Of a stretch of 64,000 nt of DNA, positions 1-6,250 are shown one piece after another. The notes under the pieces were generated by a model. That model was given only the letters and a program-made list of their open reading frames with translations. It was not told where the DNA came from and made no database searches. The stretch is from a virus. The stretch spans positions 124,001 to 188,000 of the IMG/VR virus record IMGVR_UViG_3300043570_001980. The stretch is one strand, 5' to 3'. A program made the position numbers and the translations under genes. The stretch's first letter is position 1, and the number at the start of each line of letters is the position of its first letter.

Positions 1-1083
1 AAAAAACATCAAGTCATCAGATGTGAAGCATATATCTTTCAAGGAGATACTTTTTCCGTTGAACAGGCTGAAAATTTTCTTAAAGAGTACGACACAGACT
101 GTGATACTATTTTAGCTAGTGTGTGGGAAGTACCTTATTATAAAATGTCTACTAACTGGAGACAAGGGTATAAAAACCTAGTACAAACAGCAAAAAGAAA
201 ATTAAAAGGAAGAATTTTTGTTATACTTGATTCCTGGTATCAACCATATTACCAAGACTTGTTAGATCCAGCTGTTGATGATGTTTTGTTAATTGATTAT
301 TTCTTGGTTAGAATCTATAACGAAGTTGTAGTTAAAAAACTATGCGATTTTAAAAAAATACCCGATGTAAAAAATCCATTTTTATTCTTAACTGGCAAAC
401 CATCTAAACTCAACAGAACTCGATTGTTATATAAGTTACAACAGAAGAATTTGTTAGAAAACAGCATATGGTCGTTTTATCCAATTAAAGATAAAATTAA
501 TCAAGAACATTCAACTGTGCCTGAAATAACAGTTGACGAATACATTGATTTTACAAACAAATATCAACGTCAACCAGATAGTGTTAAATTTAAACCGTCT
601 GGCCACTCTTATTTTTTTCTTCCGGTACCTTACGACGTTAAACTTTATGATAGTACAGGTTTTTCAATTGTACCCGAAACTATATTTAATAATACAAATT
701 CGTTTGATACTGTTTTTTTCACAGAAAAAACCTGGATTCCAATATTAAATAATCATGCTTTTATAATTGCTGGAATTCCTGGTGTACTCAAACAACTATC
801 AACTATGGGGTTCAAAACCTTTGAAGAATATTTGCCAGTTAAATATGACAACATACTTAACCACGAACAACGATTAAATGCAATTGTTGAAAACGTGGAA
901 TTTTTAGTTAATAACATCGATGCCCTAGAGAATGATTTAATTAACGATATCAAACACAATCATCAAAATTTAATAAAATTAGCTTGCAATAATGTTGATA
1001 ATATTCTCAATCTTGCCAAACAGCATCAATGGCAAATTAAACAGTTTGACGACCTAGTTAACACCGCTGATAAAATTCTATAA
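1..1083 (+). CDS. Putative glycosyltransferase, TEKxW family (5' partial)
   Basis: The frame is open from base 1, so the protein starts left of the window; 360 residues are visible. It belongs to a family seen five times in this window. A middle motif has a hydrophobic strand, basic residues and LLENSIWSF. A C-terminal motif, TEKTW near visible residue 241, is followed by a PGVL-type turn, GFKTFEEY and a YDNILNHEQR segment. The TEK block resembles the donor-site region of fucosyltransferase-like (GT10-type) enzymes; that link is inferred from motif shape only. No catalytic residue can be assigned. It is followed by a promoter, a tiny ORF and a terminator, so it closes its transcription unit. 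Confidence 0.6.
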   Translation, partial: KKHQVIRCEAYIFQGDTFSVEQAENFLKEYDTDCDTILASVWEVPYYKMSTNWRQGYKNLVQTAKRKLKGRIFVILDSWYQPYYQDLLDPAVDDVLLIDYFLVRIYNEVVVKKLCDFKKIPDVKNPFLFLTGKPSKLNRTRLLYKLQQKNLLENSIWSFYPIKDKINQEHSTVPEITVDEYIDFTNKYQRQPDSVKFKPSGHSYFFLPVPYDVKLYDSTGFSIVPETIFNNTNSFDTVFFTEKTWIPILNNHAFIIAGIPGVLKQLSTMGFKTFEEYLPVKYDNILNHEQRLNAIVENVEFLVNNIDALENDLINDIKHNHQNLIKLACNNVDNILNLAKQHQWQIKQFDDLVNTADKIL

Positions 1084-1108
1084 CAATTACAGATTATGGA
1101 TATATAAT
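1080..1108 (+). promoter_or_regulatory. Sigma70-like promoter for the 34-aa ORF
   Basis: TATAAT at 1103-1108, with a weak -35 ATAACA at 1080-1085 and 17-nt spacing. The -10 lies only 6 nt before the ATG, so the transcript would be leaderless. Confidence 0.45.
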
Positions 1109-1114
1109 AGTACT

Positions 1115-1219
1115 ATGAACTATCAATCATTGTCCATGTACACCAAGTGTGACGCACGAGATTTCGTGAGTTACAACTATGAGCACATGTGCAATGCGGG
1201 TCTTGGGAAATCTAGATAA
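1115..1219 (+). CDS. Small ORF, 34 aa, unknown
   Basis: A 34-residue ORF starting MNYQSLSMYTKC and ending GLGKSR. It is bracketed by a TATAAT box 6 nt upstream of its ATG and a rho-independent terminator 22 nt after its stop. No ribosome binding site is present, and predicted transcription would begin at or near the A of the ATG. The protein resembles nothing I recognise; it has two cysteines and no membrane segment. The tight promoter-ORF-terminator arrangement is the main reason to call it. It could instead be a small regulatory RNA with a chance ORF. Confidence 0.4.
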   Translation: MNYQSLSMYTKCDARDFVSYNYEHMCNAGLGKSR

Positions 1220-1241
1220 CTAGAAAGTACTGCTAATAAAG

Positions 1242-1269
1242 ACCCGCCAACTAGGCGGGTTTTCTTTTT
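1242..1269 (+). terminator. Rho-independent terminator
   Basis: ACCCGCC / GGCGGGT stem with a 5-nt loop, followed by a T-rich tract. Ends the transcript of the glycosyltransferase and the 34-aa ORF, upstream of the tRNA array. Confidence 0.85.
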
Positions 1270-1274
1270 GTAGG

Positions 1275-1303
1275 TAGACCAGAATTGACAGATCTAGTAC
1301 AAT
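1275..1303 (+). promoter_or_regulatory. Promoter TACAATAGAAAC type
   Basis: -10 TACAAT at 1298-1303 with TAGACC at the 17-nt -35 position. The 12 bases TACAATAGAAAC recur exactly at 2718-2729. A 12-codon ORF starts 6 nt after the -10. Confidence 0.4.
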
Positions 1304-1309
1304 AGAAAC

Positions 1310-1348
1310 ATGAAGGAAGCAATTCCGGGCAACAACAGAGTGTTGTAA
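1310..1348 (+). CDS. Possible 12-aa leader peptide (MKEAIPGNNRVL)
   Basis: A 12-codon ORF begins 6 nt after the TACAAT box. Its stop codon lies inside a 7-bp hairpin, TGTTGTA-AAAA-TACAACA (1341-1358). A similar layout (TACAATAGAAAC, ORF, hairpin across the stop) occurs at 2718-2877. Its position upstream of the tRNA array promoter suggests a leader peptide or a decoy. Coding is uncertain because there is no Shine-Dalgarno sequence and the peptide is very short. Confidence 0.25.
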   Translation: MKEAIPGNNRVL

Positions 1349-1367
1349 AAATACAACAAACAAGTAG

Positions 1368-1396
1368 TTGACAAAAATTGCAAAGTATCATATAAT
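1368..1396 (+). promoter_or_regulatory. Consensus sigma70 promoter of the tRNA array
   Basis: TTGACA (1368-1373), 17 nt, TATAAT (1391-1396): perfect match to both boxes. Drives the structured leader and the first tRNAs. Confidence 0.85.
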
Positions 1397-1690
1397 TGAT
1401 GCATACGTTGAGAAATCAACAATGTTCTTTAACAATGTTAGAGTTTTTGTATAGTAGCCCGCAAGGGTTGCTATATTAAAATGTATTAAAGGTTACCTAC
1501 ACCGTTAGGGATCTACAGCGAGGACAGTGGGGCCGCCCACGCTCAAACTAGGTCTATGAAACCGGGCAGAAATGTCCAGAAAAGCGGCGGAGCATGTAGG
1601 CAGTAATGACCGTGCAGGCCTATACAAGACGGTTGTATAGGTAGACATAGATGCACAATGGTTCCTTTAGTATTTTTTAATATAGTAAAT
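1397..1690 (+). ncRNA. Structured untranslated leader before the first tRNA
   Basis: About 290 bases without a credible ORF, downstream of a consensus promoter. Visible structure: hairpin 1451-1474 with a GCAA tetraloop (10 pairs including wobbles); GTGGG-GCCG-CCCAC at 1527-1540; CCTACA (1496-1501) pairing with TGTAGG (1595-1600); and a perfect 9-bp hairpin at 1619-1641. It could be one folded RNA or a tRNA-precursor leader with processing signals. I do not recognise the family. Confidence 0.5.
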
Positions 1691-1693
1691 TTT

Positions 1694-1783
1694 GGAGCGG
1701 TGGCCGAACGGTAAGGCAGCGGATTGCTAATCCGTACAACGTGTTAAAGCGTTGACTGGGTTCGACTCCCAGTCGCTCCGCCA
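1694..1783 (+). tRNA. tRNA-Ser(GCT)
   Basis: GGAGCGG/tCGCTCCG acceptor, anticodon loop TTGCTAA, long class-II variable arm, T-loop TTCGACT, encoded CCA. Confidence 0.95.
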
Positions 1784-1790
1784 AGTTTTG

Positions 1791-1853
1791 AGAGTCACAT
1801 CGCCTGGATACTTCCTTTGGTAACAAAGCACTAGGTCCTGCAACCGTGGCTCT
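1791..1853 (+). other. Structured spacer hairpin between tRNAs
   Basis: AGAGTCAC (1791-1798) pairs with GTGGCTCT (1846-1853), and an inner CTTTG-GTAA-CAAAG hairpin is present. It lacks an anticodon arm and a T-loop, so it is not a tRNA. Role unknown; possibly a processing element. Confidence 0.4.
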
Positions 1854-1862
1854 CCCTTATTT

Positions 1863-1937
1863 GCTCGATTCGTCTATCGGTTAGGACATGCGGTTTTCAT
1901 CCGCATAAGAGCGGTTCGACTCCGCTATCGAGTACCA
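1863..1937 (+). tRNA. tRNA-Glu(TTC)
   Basis: Acceptor GCTCGAT/ATCGAGT, anticodon loop TTTTCAT, T-arm AGCGG-TTCGACT-CCGCT, encoded CCA. Confidence 0.95.
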
Positions 1938-1942
1938 GACAT

Positions 1943-2028
1943 GGAGATGTGGCCGAGTGGCTGAAGGCGGCAGACTGTAAATCTGTTCTGTAAAAAGCGC
2001 GGTGGTTCGAATCCATCCATCTCCACCA
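1943..2028 (+). tRNA. tRNA-Tyr(GTA)
   Basis: Acceptor GGAGATG/CATCTCC, anticodon loop CTGTAAA, long variable arm, T-loop TTCGAAT, encoded CCA. Confidence 0.95.
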
Positions 2029-2313
2029 GAACGTTCCGGATTAGTCTCTGGATACTGTGACCCACAGGATGAGAAGTAGTGTGACAACTACGGGTGGTAG
2101 TCTTTAAACCCAAAGGCCGCTGGCAATGCGATAACGGTTCCTGTCGGGAAGCGGGTGGAAGGAGTGTGTGATGGGTATGATAGCGTCATATCTTGATACT
2201 CTATAATTACCGCCGGGGGATGCAGAGCATTTTTAAGTACATACCCTACGCCTACTTGGAATAGGAGATAGTGTCCATAGCACTGAAGAAAGGTTTAAAT
2301 GTACTTAAAAATG
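2029..2313 (+). other. Structured gene-free spacer with a 15-bp inverted repeat
   Basis: No ORF or tRNA is supported here. CATTTTTAAGTACAT at 2228-2242 is perfectly complementary to 2299-2313, enclosing 56 nt. Further short hairpins are visible, for example CTGTG-ACC-CACAG near 2060. Probably transcribed as part of the tRNA precursor; identity unknown. Confidence 0.5.
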
Positions 2314-2322
2314 TTTTGTTTT

Positions 2323-2467
2323 TATAGTCAAGCATCGATAAGGTATCGTGTATGGACGCATACACTATTCGGGTCACAGCGGCCGGCGACTGATCCTGAT
2401 ATAACTGCATCGGCTTTGACACGGAAGCACCGGACGTCTAAATTGGCATTCTCGGTGCTTGACTATA
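2323..2467 (+). ncRNA. Candidate structured RNA closed by a 12-bp helix
   Basis: TATAGTCAAGCA (2323-2334) pairs perfectly with TGCTTGACTATA (2456-2467). Inside is a 7-bp hairpin, GTGTATG/CATACAC (2348-2365), and other GC-rich pairings. It ends 8 nt before tRNA-Asp. No ORF with a start signal. A folded domain of about 145 nt of unknown family. Confidence 0.5.
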
Positions 2468-2474
2468 AAAATTT

Positions 2475-2550
2475 GGTCTTAAAGTGTTCATGGACGCACG
2501 ACGGCTTGTCACGCCGTAAGAGTGGGGATCGTTACCCCCTAAGACCGCCA
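2475..2550 (+). tRNA. tRNA-Asp(GTC)
   Basis: Acceptor GGTCTTA/TAAGACC, D-stem GTGT/GCAC, anticodon loop TTGTCAC, encoded CCA. The T-loop ATCGTTA departs from TTCRANY and the outer T-stem pair is mismatched, so a quick search may miss it. Confidence 0.85.
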
Positions 2551-2572
2551 ACATAAAAACTCTAACTTTTAC

Positions 2573-2647
2573 CGCGGGGTACGTCAGTGGTAGACCGCCA
2601 GGCTCATAACCTGGAAGCCGGAGGTTCGAGTCCTTCCCCCGCAACCA
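2573..2647 (+). tRNA. Initiator-like tRNA-Met(CAT)
   Basis: Acceptor CGCGGGG/CCCCGCA keeps the initiator-specific C1:A72 mismatch, and D-stem position 11:24 is purine:pyrimidine (G:C). Anticodon stem CCAGG/CCTGG has A:T at 29:41 instead of the third G:C pair usual in initiators. Encoded CCA. Confidence 0.85.
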
Positions 2648-2655
2648 ACACAGGA

Positions 2656-2675
2656 GTGTTGTATAAATACAACAC
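2656..2675 (+). repeat. AT hairpin GTGTTGTA-TAAA-TACAACAC
   Basis: Perfect 8-bp stem. One of three related hairpins (others at 1341-1358 and 2859-2877). Contains the T4-late-like word TATAAATA. Confidence 0.5.
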
Positions 2676-2694
2676 AAAATTTTTACCTTAGAGG

Positions 2695-2723
2695 TTGACT
2701 CTAAGACATAAATAAAGTACAAT
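2695..2723 (+). promoter_or_regulatory. Sigma70-like promoter
   Basis: TTGACT (2695-2700), 17 nt, TACAAT (2718-2723), followed by AGAAAC as at 1298. Confidence 0.7.
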
Positions 2724-2733
2724 AGAAACTAAG

Positions 2734-2865
2734 ATGAACAAGCATTTCACATTATCGTTGAAACCCATTATGCACCAGACAGCATCTGCCTGGTCACGCG
2801 GTTTTAATTTTAACTGTGGGATTACAATTCCAGGTACGCAGGGGTCCGTAGGAGACAAGATGTAA
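2734..2865 (+). CDS. Small ORF, 43 aa, unknown
   Basis: A 43-codon ORF begins 10 nt after a good promoter. Its stop lies in the AT hairpin 2859-2877, and a strong terminator follows at 2892. The peptide begins MNKHFTLSLKPIMHQ and ends GSVGDKM; it is basic with one cysteine. There is no clear ribosome binding site and the leader would be only a few bases. The DNA also folds (CCAG..CTGG hairpin near 2774), so a small RNA is the alternative. I do not recognise the protein. Confidence 0.4.
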   Translation: MNKHFTLSLKPIMHQTASAWSRGFNFNCGITIPGTQGSVGDKM

Positions 2866-2891
2866 TAAAAATACATCAAATTCTAAAAGGA

Positions 2892-2924
2892 CCCCAGGAC
2901 TAAAAACCCTGGGGTTTTGTTTTT
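2892..2924 (+). terminator. Rho-independent terminator
   Basis: CCCCAGG / CCTGGGG stem followed by TTTTGTTTTT. Confidence 0.85.
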
Positions 2925-2933
2925 AAGGAACAA

Positions 2934-3119
2934 ATGATTAGAGAAGAAAGTAAAACTGAACATAAGTGTGTTTACACAGAAATTGATCAAAGAGCCAACG
3001 AAGGACTAGGGTACGCACTCACTCCCGAGATGACAAAAAAATTGATTGAAGGTAAATTCACAAGAATGCAACTGCTAACAGGCAATCGAAATAGAGTGAT
3101 TGAAACTAGCAAAGCATAA
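2934..3119 (+). CDS. Conserved-looking small phage protein, 61 aa
   Basis: The start is set by TAAGGAA seven bases upstream of the ATG. The protein is soluble and charged, with a YALTPEMTKKLIEGKFTR segment likely to form an amphipathic helix, and no recognisable domain. It follows a terminator and precedes a structured spacer before tRNA-Asn. Hypothetical protein of the tRNA-array region. Confidence 0.6.
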   Translation: MIREESKTEHKCVYTEIDQRANEGLGYALTPEMTKKLIEGKFTRMQLLTGNRNRVIETSKA

Positions 3120-3170
3120 AGTGTGCATAGGCAACGCGAGCCTGACCTGCACTTAAAACATGGGCAAATG

Positions 3171-3273
3171 GGCGGCCTGTAGGATGAAGCTTCTTTTGTG
3201 AAGTGAAAAATTACAGCGTATTAAAGCATTCTTTAAGAACAGGCAGCCTAAGTATTTTAGAGTGCTTTAATAC
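3171..3273 (+). ncRNA. Candidate pseudoknotted RNA
   Basis: Two helices interleave: GGCGGCCTGT (3171-3180) with ACAGGCAGCC (3239-3248, one bulge or mismatch), and the 15-nt element from 3218 (containing AAAGCATTCT) with 3259-3273 (containing AGAGTGCTTT, one G:U). The order A-B-A'-B' gives an H-type pseudoknot. No ORF. It lies directly before tRNA-Asn. Confidence 0.45.
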
Positions 3274-3305
3274 ATACATTCCTCGGAGTGTGTTAACTAT
3301 TTTAT

Positions 3306-3381
3306 TCCTTGATAGCTCAGTTGGTAGAGCACTTGACTGTTAATCAAGTTGTCCCTGGTTCGAGCCCAGGTCGAGGAGCCA
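3306..3381 (+). tRNA. tRNA-Asn(GTT)
   Basis: Acceptor TCCTTGA/TCGAGGA, anticodon loop CTGTTAA, encoded CCA. Confidence 0.95.
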
Positions 3382-3387
3382 GATATA

Positions 3388-3463
<76 letters not shown>

Positions 3464-3468
3464 TTTAT

Positions 3469-3545
3469 ACCACCTTAGCTCATTTGGATAGAGCACCAGG
3501 CTACGAACTTGGGGGTAGGGCGTTCAACTCGCTCAGGTGGTACCA
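3469..3545 (+). tRNA. tRNA-Arg(ACG)
   Basis: Acceptor ACCACCT/AGGTGGT, anticodon loop CTACGAA, encoded CCA. ACG would need host TadA to read all CGN-type codons. Confidence 0.95.
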
Positions 3546-3551
3546 GTTTTT

Positions 3552-3626
3552 GGGGGATTGGTATAGTTGGGAACACAGTAGCTTTGCAAGCTTCAGTCAG
3601 CGGTTCGACCCCGCTATCCTCCACCA
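3552..3626 (+). tRNA. tRNA-Ala(TGC)
   Basis: Acceptor GGGGGAT/ATCCTCC, anticodon loop TTTGCAA, T-loop TTCGACC, encoded CCA. Confidence 0.93.
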
Positions 3627-3679
3627 ACAAATTTTTAAGGAGAGTCCAAATGGACAGTGATAAGAGTGGTAAGATTTGT

Positions 3680-3755
3680 GGGACGTTAGCTCAGTTGGTA
3701 GAGCAGTAGACTTTTAATCTATTGGTCATTGGTTCGAATCCAATACGTCCTACCA
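3680..3755 (+). tRNA. tRNA-Lys(TTT)
   Basis: Acceptor GGGACGT/ACGTCCT, anticodon loop CTTTTAA, encoded CCA. Confidence 0.95.
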
Positions 3756-3870
3756 TATAAAAGCATTCTTGGCGTAAGTCAAAGCGGGAGAAGAAGCTGA
3801 GTATCTGCAGATGCAAAAGTTTCAGCAACTAGATTGCCTCCTAGGCCTGCTGTTGAGAGTGCCTCTATAT
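3756..3870 (+). other. Structured spacer related to the 3171-3273 element
   Basis: No ORF. GCATTCT near 3764 pairs with AGAGTGC near 3856, the same helix halves as in the 3218-3273 element but with a longer insert. Suggests a repeated RNA module in the array. Confidence 0.4.
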
Positions 3871-3946
3871 GGTAATATAGCATAGTGGCTAATGCAGTTG
3901 CTTCATACGCAACCTATCGTTGGTTCGAGTCCAACTATTACCACCA
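3871..3946 (+). tRNA. tRNA-Met(CAT), elongator type (or Ile2)
   Basis: Acceptor GGTAATA/TATTACC fully paired, C11:G24 as in elongators, anticodon loop TTCATAC. Lysidine-modified Ile reading cannot be excluded from sequence. Confidence 0.9.
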
Positions 3947-3954
3947 GGCTTTGT

Positions 3955-4031
3955 TGGAGATTCGCCAAGTTGGTCAAGGCATCGGATTTTGATTCCGACA
4001 CGCATAGGTTCGAATCCTATATCTCCTGCCA
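3955..4031 (+). tRNA. tRNA-Gln(TTG)
   Basis: Anticodon loop TTTTGAT, discriminator G, encoded CCA. First acceptor pair is U1:U72; a weak 1:72 pair is normal for tRNA-Gln. Confidence 0.92.
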
Positions 4032-4037
4032 GATTTT

Positions 4038-4112
4038 AGCCGTGTAGCTCAGAGGAAGAGCATTGTCTTGATAAGGCAAGGGTCGACATTTCGAAACTGT
4101 CCATGGCTACCA
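4038..4112 (+). tRNA. tRNA-Ile(GAT)
   Basis: Acceptor AGCCGTG/CATGGCT, anticodon loop TTGATAA, encoded CCA. Confidence 0.92.
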
Positions 4113-4130
4113 ATATAAGTAAATTACAAT

Positions 4131-4204
4131 GCGGGGTTCGTATAGTGGTAATACCTGAGCCTTCCAAGCTCATGCGGAGAGTTCGATTCTCTTACCCCGC
4201 TCCA
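4131..4204 (+). tRNA. tRNA-Gly(TCC)
   Basis: Acceptor GCGGGGT/ACCCCGC, anticodon loop CTTCCAA, encoded CCA. Confidence 0.95.
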
Positions 4205-4210
4205 GGTTTA

Positions 4211-4285
4211 GGGTGATTAGCTCAGCGGTAGAGTCGCTGCCTTACACGCAGTTTGTCGGGAGTTCGATCCTCTCATCACCCACCA
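4211..4285 (+). tRNA. tRNA-Val(TAC)
   Basis: Acceptor GGGTGAT/ATCACCC, anticodon loop CTTACAC, encoded CCA. Confidence 0.95.
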
Positions 4286-4291
4286 GTTATT

Positions 4292-4368
4292 CGGAGTGTA
4301 GCACAGCCTGGTAGTGCGCCTGGTTTGGGACCAGGAGGTCGTAGGTTCGAATCCTACTATTCCGACCA
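4292..4368 (+). tRNA. tRNA-Pro(TGG)
   Basis: Acceptor CGGAGTG/TATTCCG, anticodon loop TTTGGGA, encoded CCA. Confidence 0.95.
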
Positions 4369-4373
4369 ATTAT

Positions 4374-4451
4374 GCAACGGTGGCAGAGTGGTCAAATGCA
4401 ACGGATTGCAAATCCGTAAAGTCGTGAGTTCAAATCTCACCCGTTGTTCCA
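4374..4451 (+). tRNA. tRNA-Cys(GCA)
   Basis: Acceptor GCAACGG/CCGTTGT, anticodon loop TTGCAAA, discriminator T, encoded CCA. Confidence 0.94.
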
Positions 4452-4455
4452 ATTT

Positions 4456-4529
4456 GTATCCATAGTGTAATGGCAGCATTGCGGTCTCCAAAACCGTCAG
4501 TCTAGGTTCAAGTCCTAGTGGGTACGCCA
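4456..4529 (+). tRNA. tRNA-Trp(CCA)
   Basis: Acceptor GTATCCA/TGGGTAC, anticodon loop CTCCAAA, discriminator G, encoded CCA. Confidence 0.93.
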
Positions 4530-4551
4530 GTATTAAATATAAGAAAGCCAT

Positions 4552-4989
4552 ATGATAAAAGAAACACAAACAAGAACAATAGTAAAAGCAGTTATATACA
4601 GATTTTTCTCAGTGGTAGCTATCATGTTGTTATCACTGCTATTCGGCGCTAGCATGGCATCGGCTGGCATAGTCGGACTAATTGTAATTGTGGTAGGTAC
4701 AGCAATTTATTACGTACATGACAGGTTGTGGTTGCTTACTGGATGGGCAAGAAACGATTCAGGGGTTGACGATATCAAACGTAGTGTAATTAAAACCATT
4801 ATCTATCGTGCAATCACCATGACGGTTTCTTACTTGATTGCAATATTCATTATTAAAAGCAGTGGGTCCAACGCTGTGCTATTTGCAATAGCACAGGCAT
4901 TGACAAATATGACTTTTTTCTTTATTGTTGAGAGAGTATTTAATTTTATTGAATGGGGAAAAATTAAACCTGAATCTCAGGTAAATTAA
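4552..4989 (+). CDS. Tandem DUF2061-like membrane protein
   Basis: The 145-residue protein has two copies of a two-helix unit. Each begins with K..IYR (residues 12-17 and 81-86) followed by a hydrophobic helix; the first ends with YYVHDRLWLLTGW, the second with FFFIVERVFNFIEWG. This is the pattern of the DUF2061 inner-membrane family, normally a single roughly 60-residue domain. Function is unknown in the family. The gene sits between tRNA-Trp and tRNA-Ser, with a weak AAGAAAG ribosome site. The duplicated layout may form a four-helix unit. Confidence 0.75.
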   Translation: MIKETQTRTIVKAVIYRFFSVVAIMLLSLLFGASMASAGIVGLIVIVVGTAIYYVHDRLWLLTGWARNDSGVDDIKRSVIKTIIYRAITMTVSYLIAIFIIKSSGSNAVLFAIAQALTNMTFFFIVERVFNFIEWGKIKPESQVN

Positions 4990-4992
4990 TTA

Positions 4993-5084
4993 GGAAGCGT
5001 GGTCGAGTCAGGTTTATGGCAACAGTCTTGAAAACTGTCGGCTCTTAACAGGGTCCGTGAGTTCGAATCTCACCGCTTCCACCA
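4993..5084 (+). tRNA. tRNA-Ser(TGA)
   Basis: Acceptor GGAAGCG/CGCTTCC, anticodon loop CTTGAAA, long variable arm, encoded CCA. Confidence 0.95.
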
Positions 5085-5098
5085 AATTGGAGTATTCA

Positions 5099-5383
5099 AT
5101 GTCAAACGAAACCGATAAATTCAAACATAGCAAGCGTCTACAGAAAGACAAAAACGCTGTTAACAAACAAATCAAAATTGCCAAAGAATTTGGGATACCA
5201 GTTGAAGAGCCACATAAGTTTGCCAAACATCATGCCATGAACTGTGGCACCCCAAATTGTGTGATGTGCAGTAATCCTAGAAAAACCTTTAAAGAGTTGA
5301 CACAGCAAGAGAAACGAATGTTTCAGGACACCGATACTCCTCGTGATCGACACAGCAATGGATTGCCGCCTGATCAAGATTAA
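5099..5383 (+). CDS. Small Cys-containing phage protein, 94 aa
   Basis: The ATG at 5099 is chosen over an upstream in-frame start inside tRNA-Ser because TTGGAG lies 7-12 bases before it. The protein is highly charged. Its centre, around residues 42-60, reads KFAKHHAMNCGTPNCVMC then SNPRK: a HH plus CxxxxCxxC cluster that could bind a metal. Similar short CGxPNCxMCxNPR proteins are common in large phages and carry no assigned function; that is recollection, not a search. Lies between tRNA-Ser and tRNA-His. Confidence 0.7.
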   Translation: MSNETDKFKHSKRLQKDKNAVNKQIKIAKEFGIPVEEPHKFAKHHAMNCGTPNCVMCSNPRKTFKELTQQEKRMFQDTDTPRDRHSNGLPPDQD

Positions 5384-5388
5384 TCTAT

Positions 5389-5464
5389 GGTGACTATAGT
5401 GTAACGGTCAACACCACGGATTGTGATTCCGTTAATATGGGTTCGATTCCCATTAGTTACCCCA
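5389..5464 (+). tRNA. tRNA-His(GTG)
   Basis: Eight-pair acceptor GGTGACTA/TAGTTACC including the His-specific G-1:C73, anticodon loop TTGTGAT, encoded CCA. Confidence 0.94.
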
Positions 5465-5466
5465 AT

Positions 5467-5542
5467 GCCAAGATAGCTCAGTTGGTAGAGCACCGGACTG
5501 AAAATCCGGGTGTGGGCGGTTCGATCCCGTCTCTTGGTACCA
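5467..5542 (+). tRNA. tRNA-Phe(GAA)
   Basis: Acceptor GCCAAGA/TCTTGGT, anticodon loop CTGAAAA, encoded CCA. Its 3' 26 bases recur at 6063-6088. Confidence 0.95.
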
Positions 5543-5543
5543 A
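5518..5543 (+). repeat. Direct repeat copy 1: 3' end of tRNA-Phe
   Basis: 26 bases from the T-arm to two bases past the CCA. The second copy, 6063-6088, differs at one base. The copies flank a reversed gene. Confidence 0.8.
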
Positions 5544-6008
5544 TTACTGAGTGATCTGGCCTGTTACAGCATCTACATGCACAGGTTGGCGACCATCAAA
5601 TGTAAAATCATAAAAAGGATTTCCTCGATAATCAACAGTTTGACGCAACCTGCAAAACAGCCAGGTGTCTGTAATACCTGCTTTGGTCATGGCCTGCTGT
5701 GCCTGATTACAACTCAGGGTAGGTGGATATACAAATGCCTGACACTCAGCCACACGGGAGTCATCAAACGTGGGGCCAGTAGCATGTCCTGTAATGTCAA
5801 CAGTTATAGCATAAGGTTTGGTATCTTCGGATCCTTGCCAGCAGGTATACATAGTTCCATTACGGTCAGCCTCAGCAAGATAAAATTTAGATCCGTTTTG
5901 ATGTAGATCCATAAGGCTCTTGGCTCCCCAGATCTGTTGATCAAAACTCAAGGGAGACAACAACCCTAGTCGTCGAAAATATTGTCTTATAAGTGTTATT
6001 ATTGACAT
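5544..6008 (-). CDS. PepSY-like small protein, 154 aa
   Basis: The start at 6008 is preceded by AAAAGGAA and by GATAAATA (6039-6032), a T4-type late promoter word. The N-terminus is moderately hydrophobic and basic but not a clear signal peptide. The C-terminus, YDFTFDGRQPVHVDAVTGQI, has the closing strand pattern of PepSY domains (Y.V..DG...V.VDA.TG). Family role is uncertain; PepSY domains often inhibit or bind proteases. It is the only reversed gene in the tRNA array and lies exactly between two copies of the tRNA-Phe 3' end, which suggests insertion as a unit. Confidence 0.6.
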   Translation of the reverse strand: MSIITLIRQYFRRLGLLSPLSFDQQIWGAKSLMDLHQNGSKFYLAEADRNGTMYTCWQGSEDTKPYAITVDITGHATGPTFDDSRVAECQAFVYPPTLSCNQAQQAMTKAGITDTWLFCRLRQTVDYRGNPFYDFTFDGRQPVHVDAVTGQITQ

Positions 6009-6031
6009 AATTACATTTCCTTTTGTTGATA

Positions 6032-6039
6032 TATTTATC
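6032..6039 (-). promoter_or_regulatory. T4-type late promoter GATAAATA
   Basis: On the minus strand, 24 nt upstream of the ATG at 6008; same spacing class as the TATAAATA upstream of the tail-fibre gene at 55705. Confidence 0.45.
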
Positions 6040-6062
6040 TGGTTAGAATAGCGGCCTTTAGA

Positions 6063-6088
6063 GGTTCGATTCCGTCTCTTGGTACCAA
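6063..6088 (+). repeat. Direct repeat copy 2: tRNA-Phe 3' remnant
   Basis: T-arm, 3' acceptor strand and CCA of tRNA-Phe without the 5' part; 25 of 26 bases match 5518-5543. A tRNA fragment left by duplication or insertion. Confidence 0.85.
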
Positions 6089-6238
6089 CAATGGATCAGG
6101 AATAAACTTAGGTTTGGATGTATTCAACAGTGGGTCAGGAACAAATACACGATGTGTACTATGGTAAGTTGGAGAAATATAAGACTGTTTTGCCGATTTC
6201 TCATACAATATGTCAGTAGATGTGTTACAATCAATCAT
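6089..6238 (-). other. Gap with a doubtful reversed ORF
   Basis: A minus-strand frame starts at 6238 and runs leftward through the tRNA remnant to 6035. It includes a twofold PDPLL motif (VFVPDPLL, FIPDPLL) but has no ribosome site. It could be the truncated end of a gene cut by the tRNA-Phe-linked insertion, or a chance frame. Confidence 0.3.
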
Positions 6239-6250
6239 ACTGTATTTAAA

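Noticed and set aside
1490-1650. RNase P RNA or group I intron in the structured leader
   Set aside because: GAGGACAG and GTCC words recall RNase P, but the conserved P4 3' strand and overall length are missing; no intron core elements were found.
1881-2113. Minus-strand frames across tRNA-Glu and tRNA-Tyr (WIRTTALFTEQ-type peptides)
   Set aside because: Known artefact of reading tRNA genes backwards; no start signal.
2654-2675. TATAAATA in the AT hairpin as a late promoter
   Set aside because: It is part of a palindromic hairpin family and no gene starts at late-promoter spacing.
3650-3709. Short ORF after AAGGAG that runs into tRNA-Lys
   Set aside because: 19 codons, two thirds inside the tRNA; the ribosome-site look-alike is probably chance.
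5544-6088. Integrated mobile element with integrase
   Set aside because: tRNA-end repeats are present but no integrase, transposase or terminal inverted repeats are visible; recorded only as a flanked insertion.
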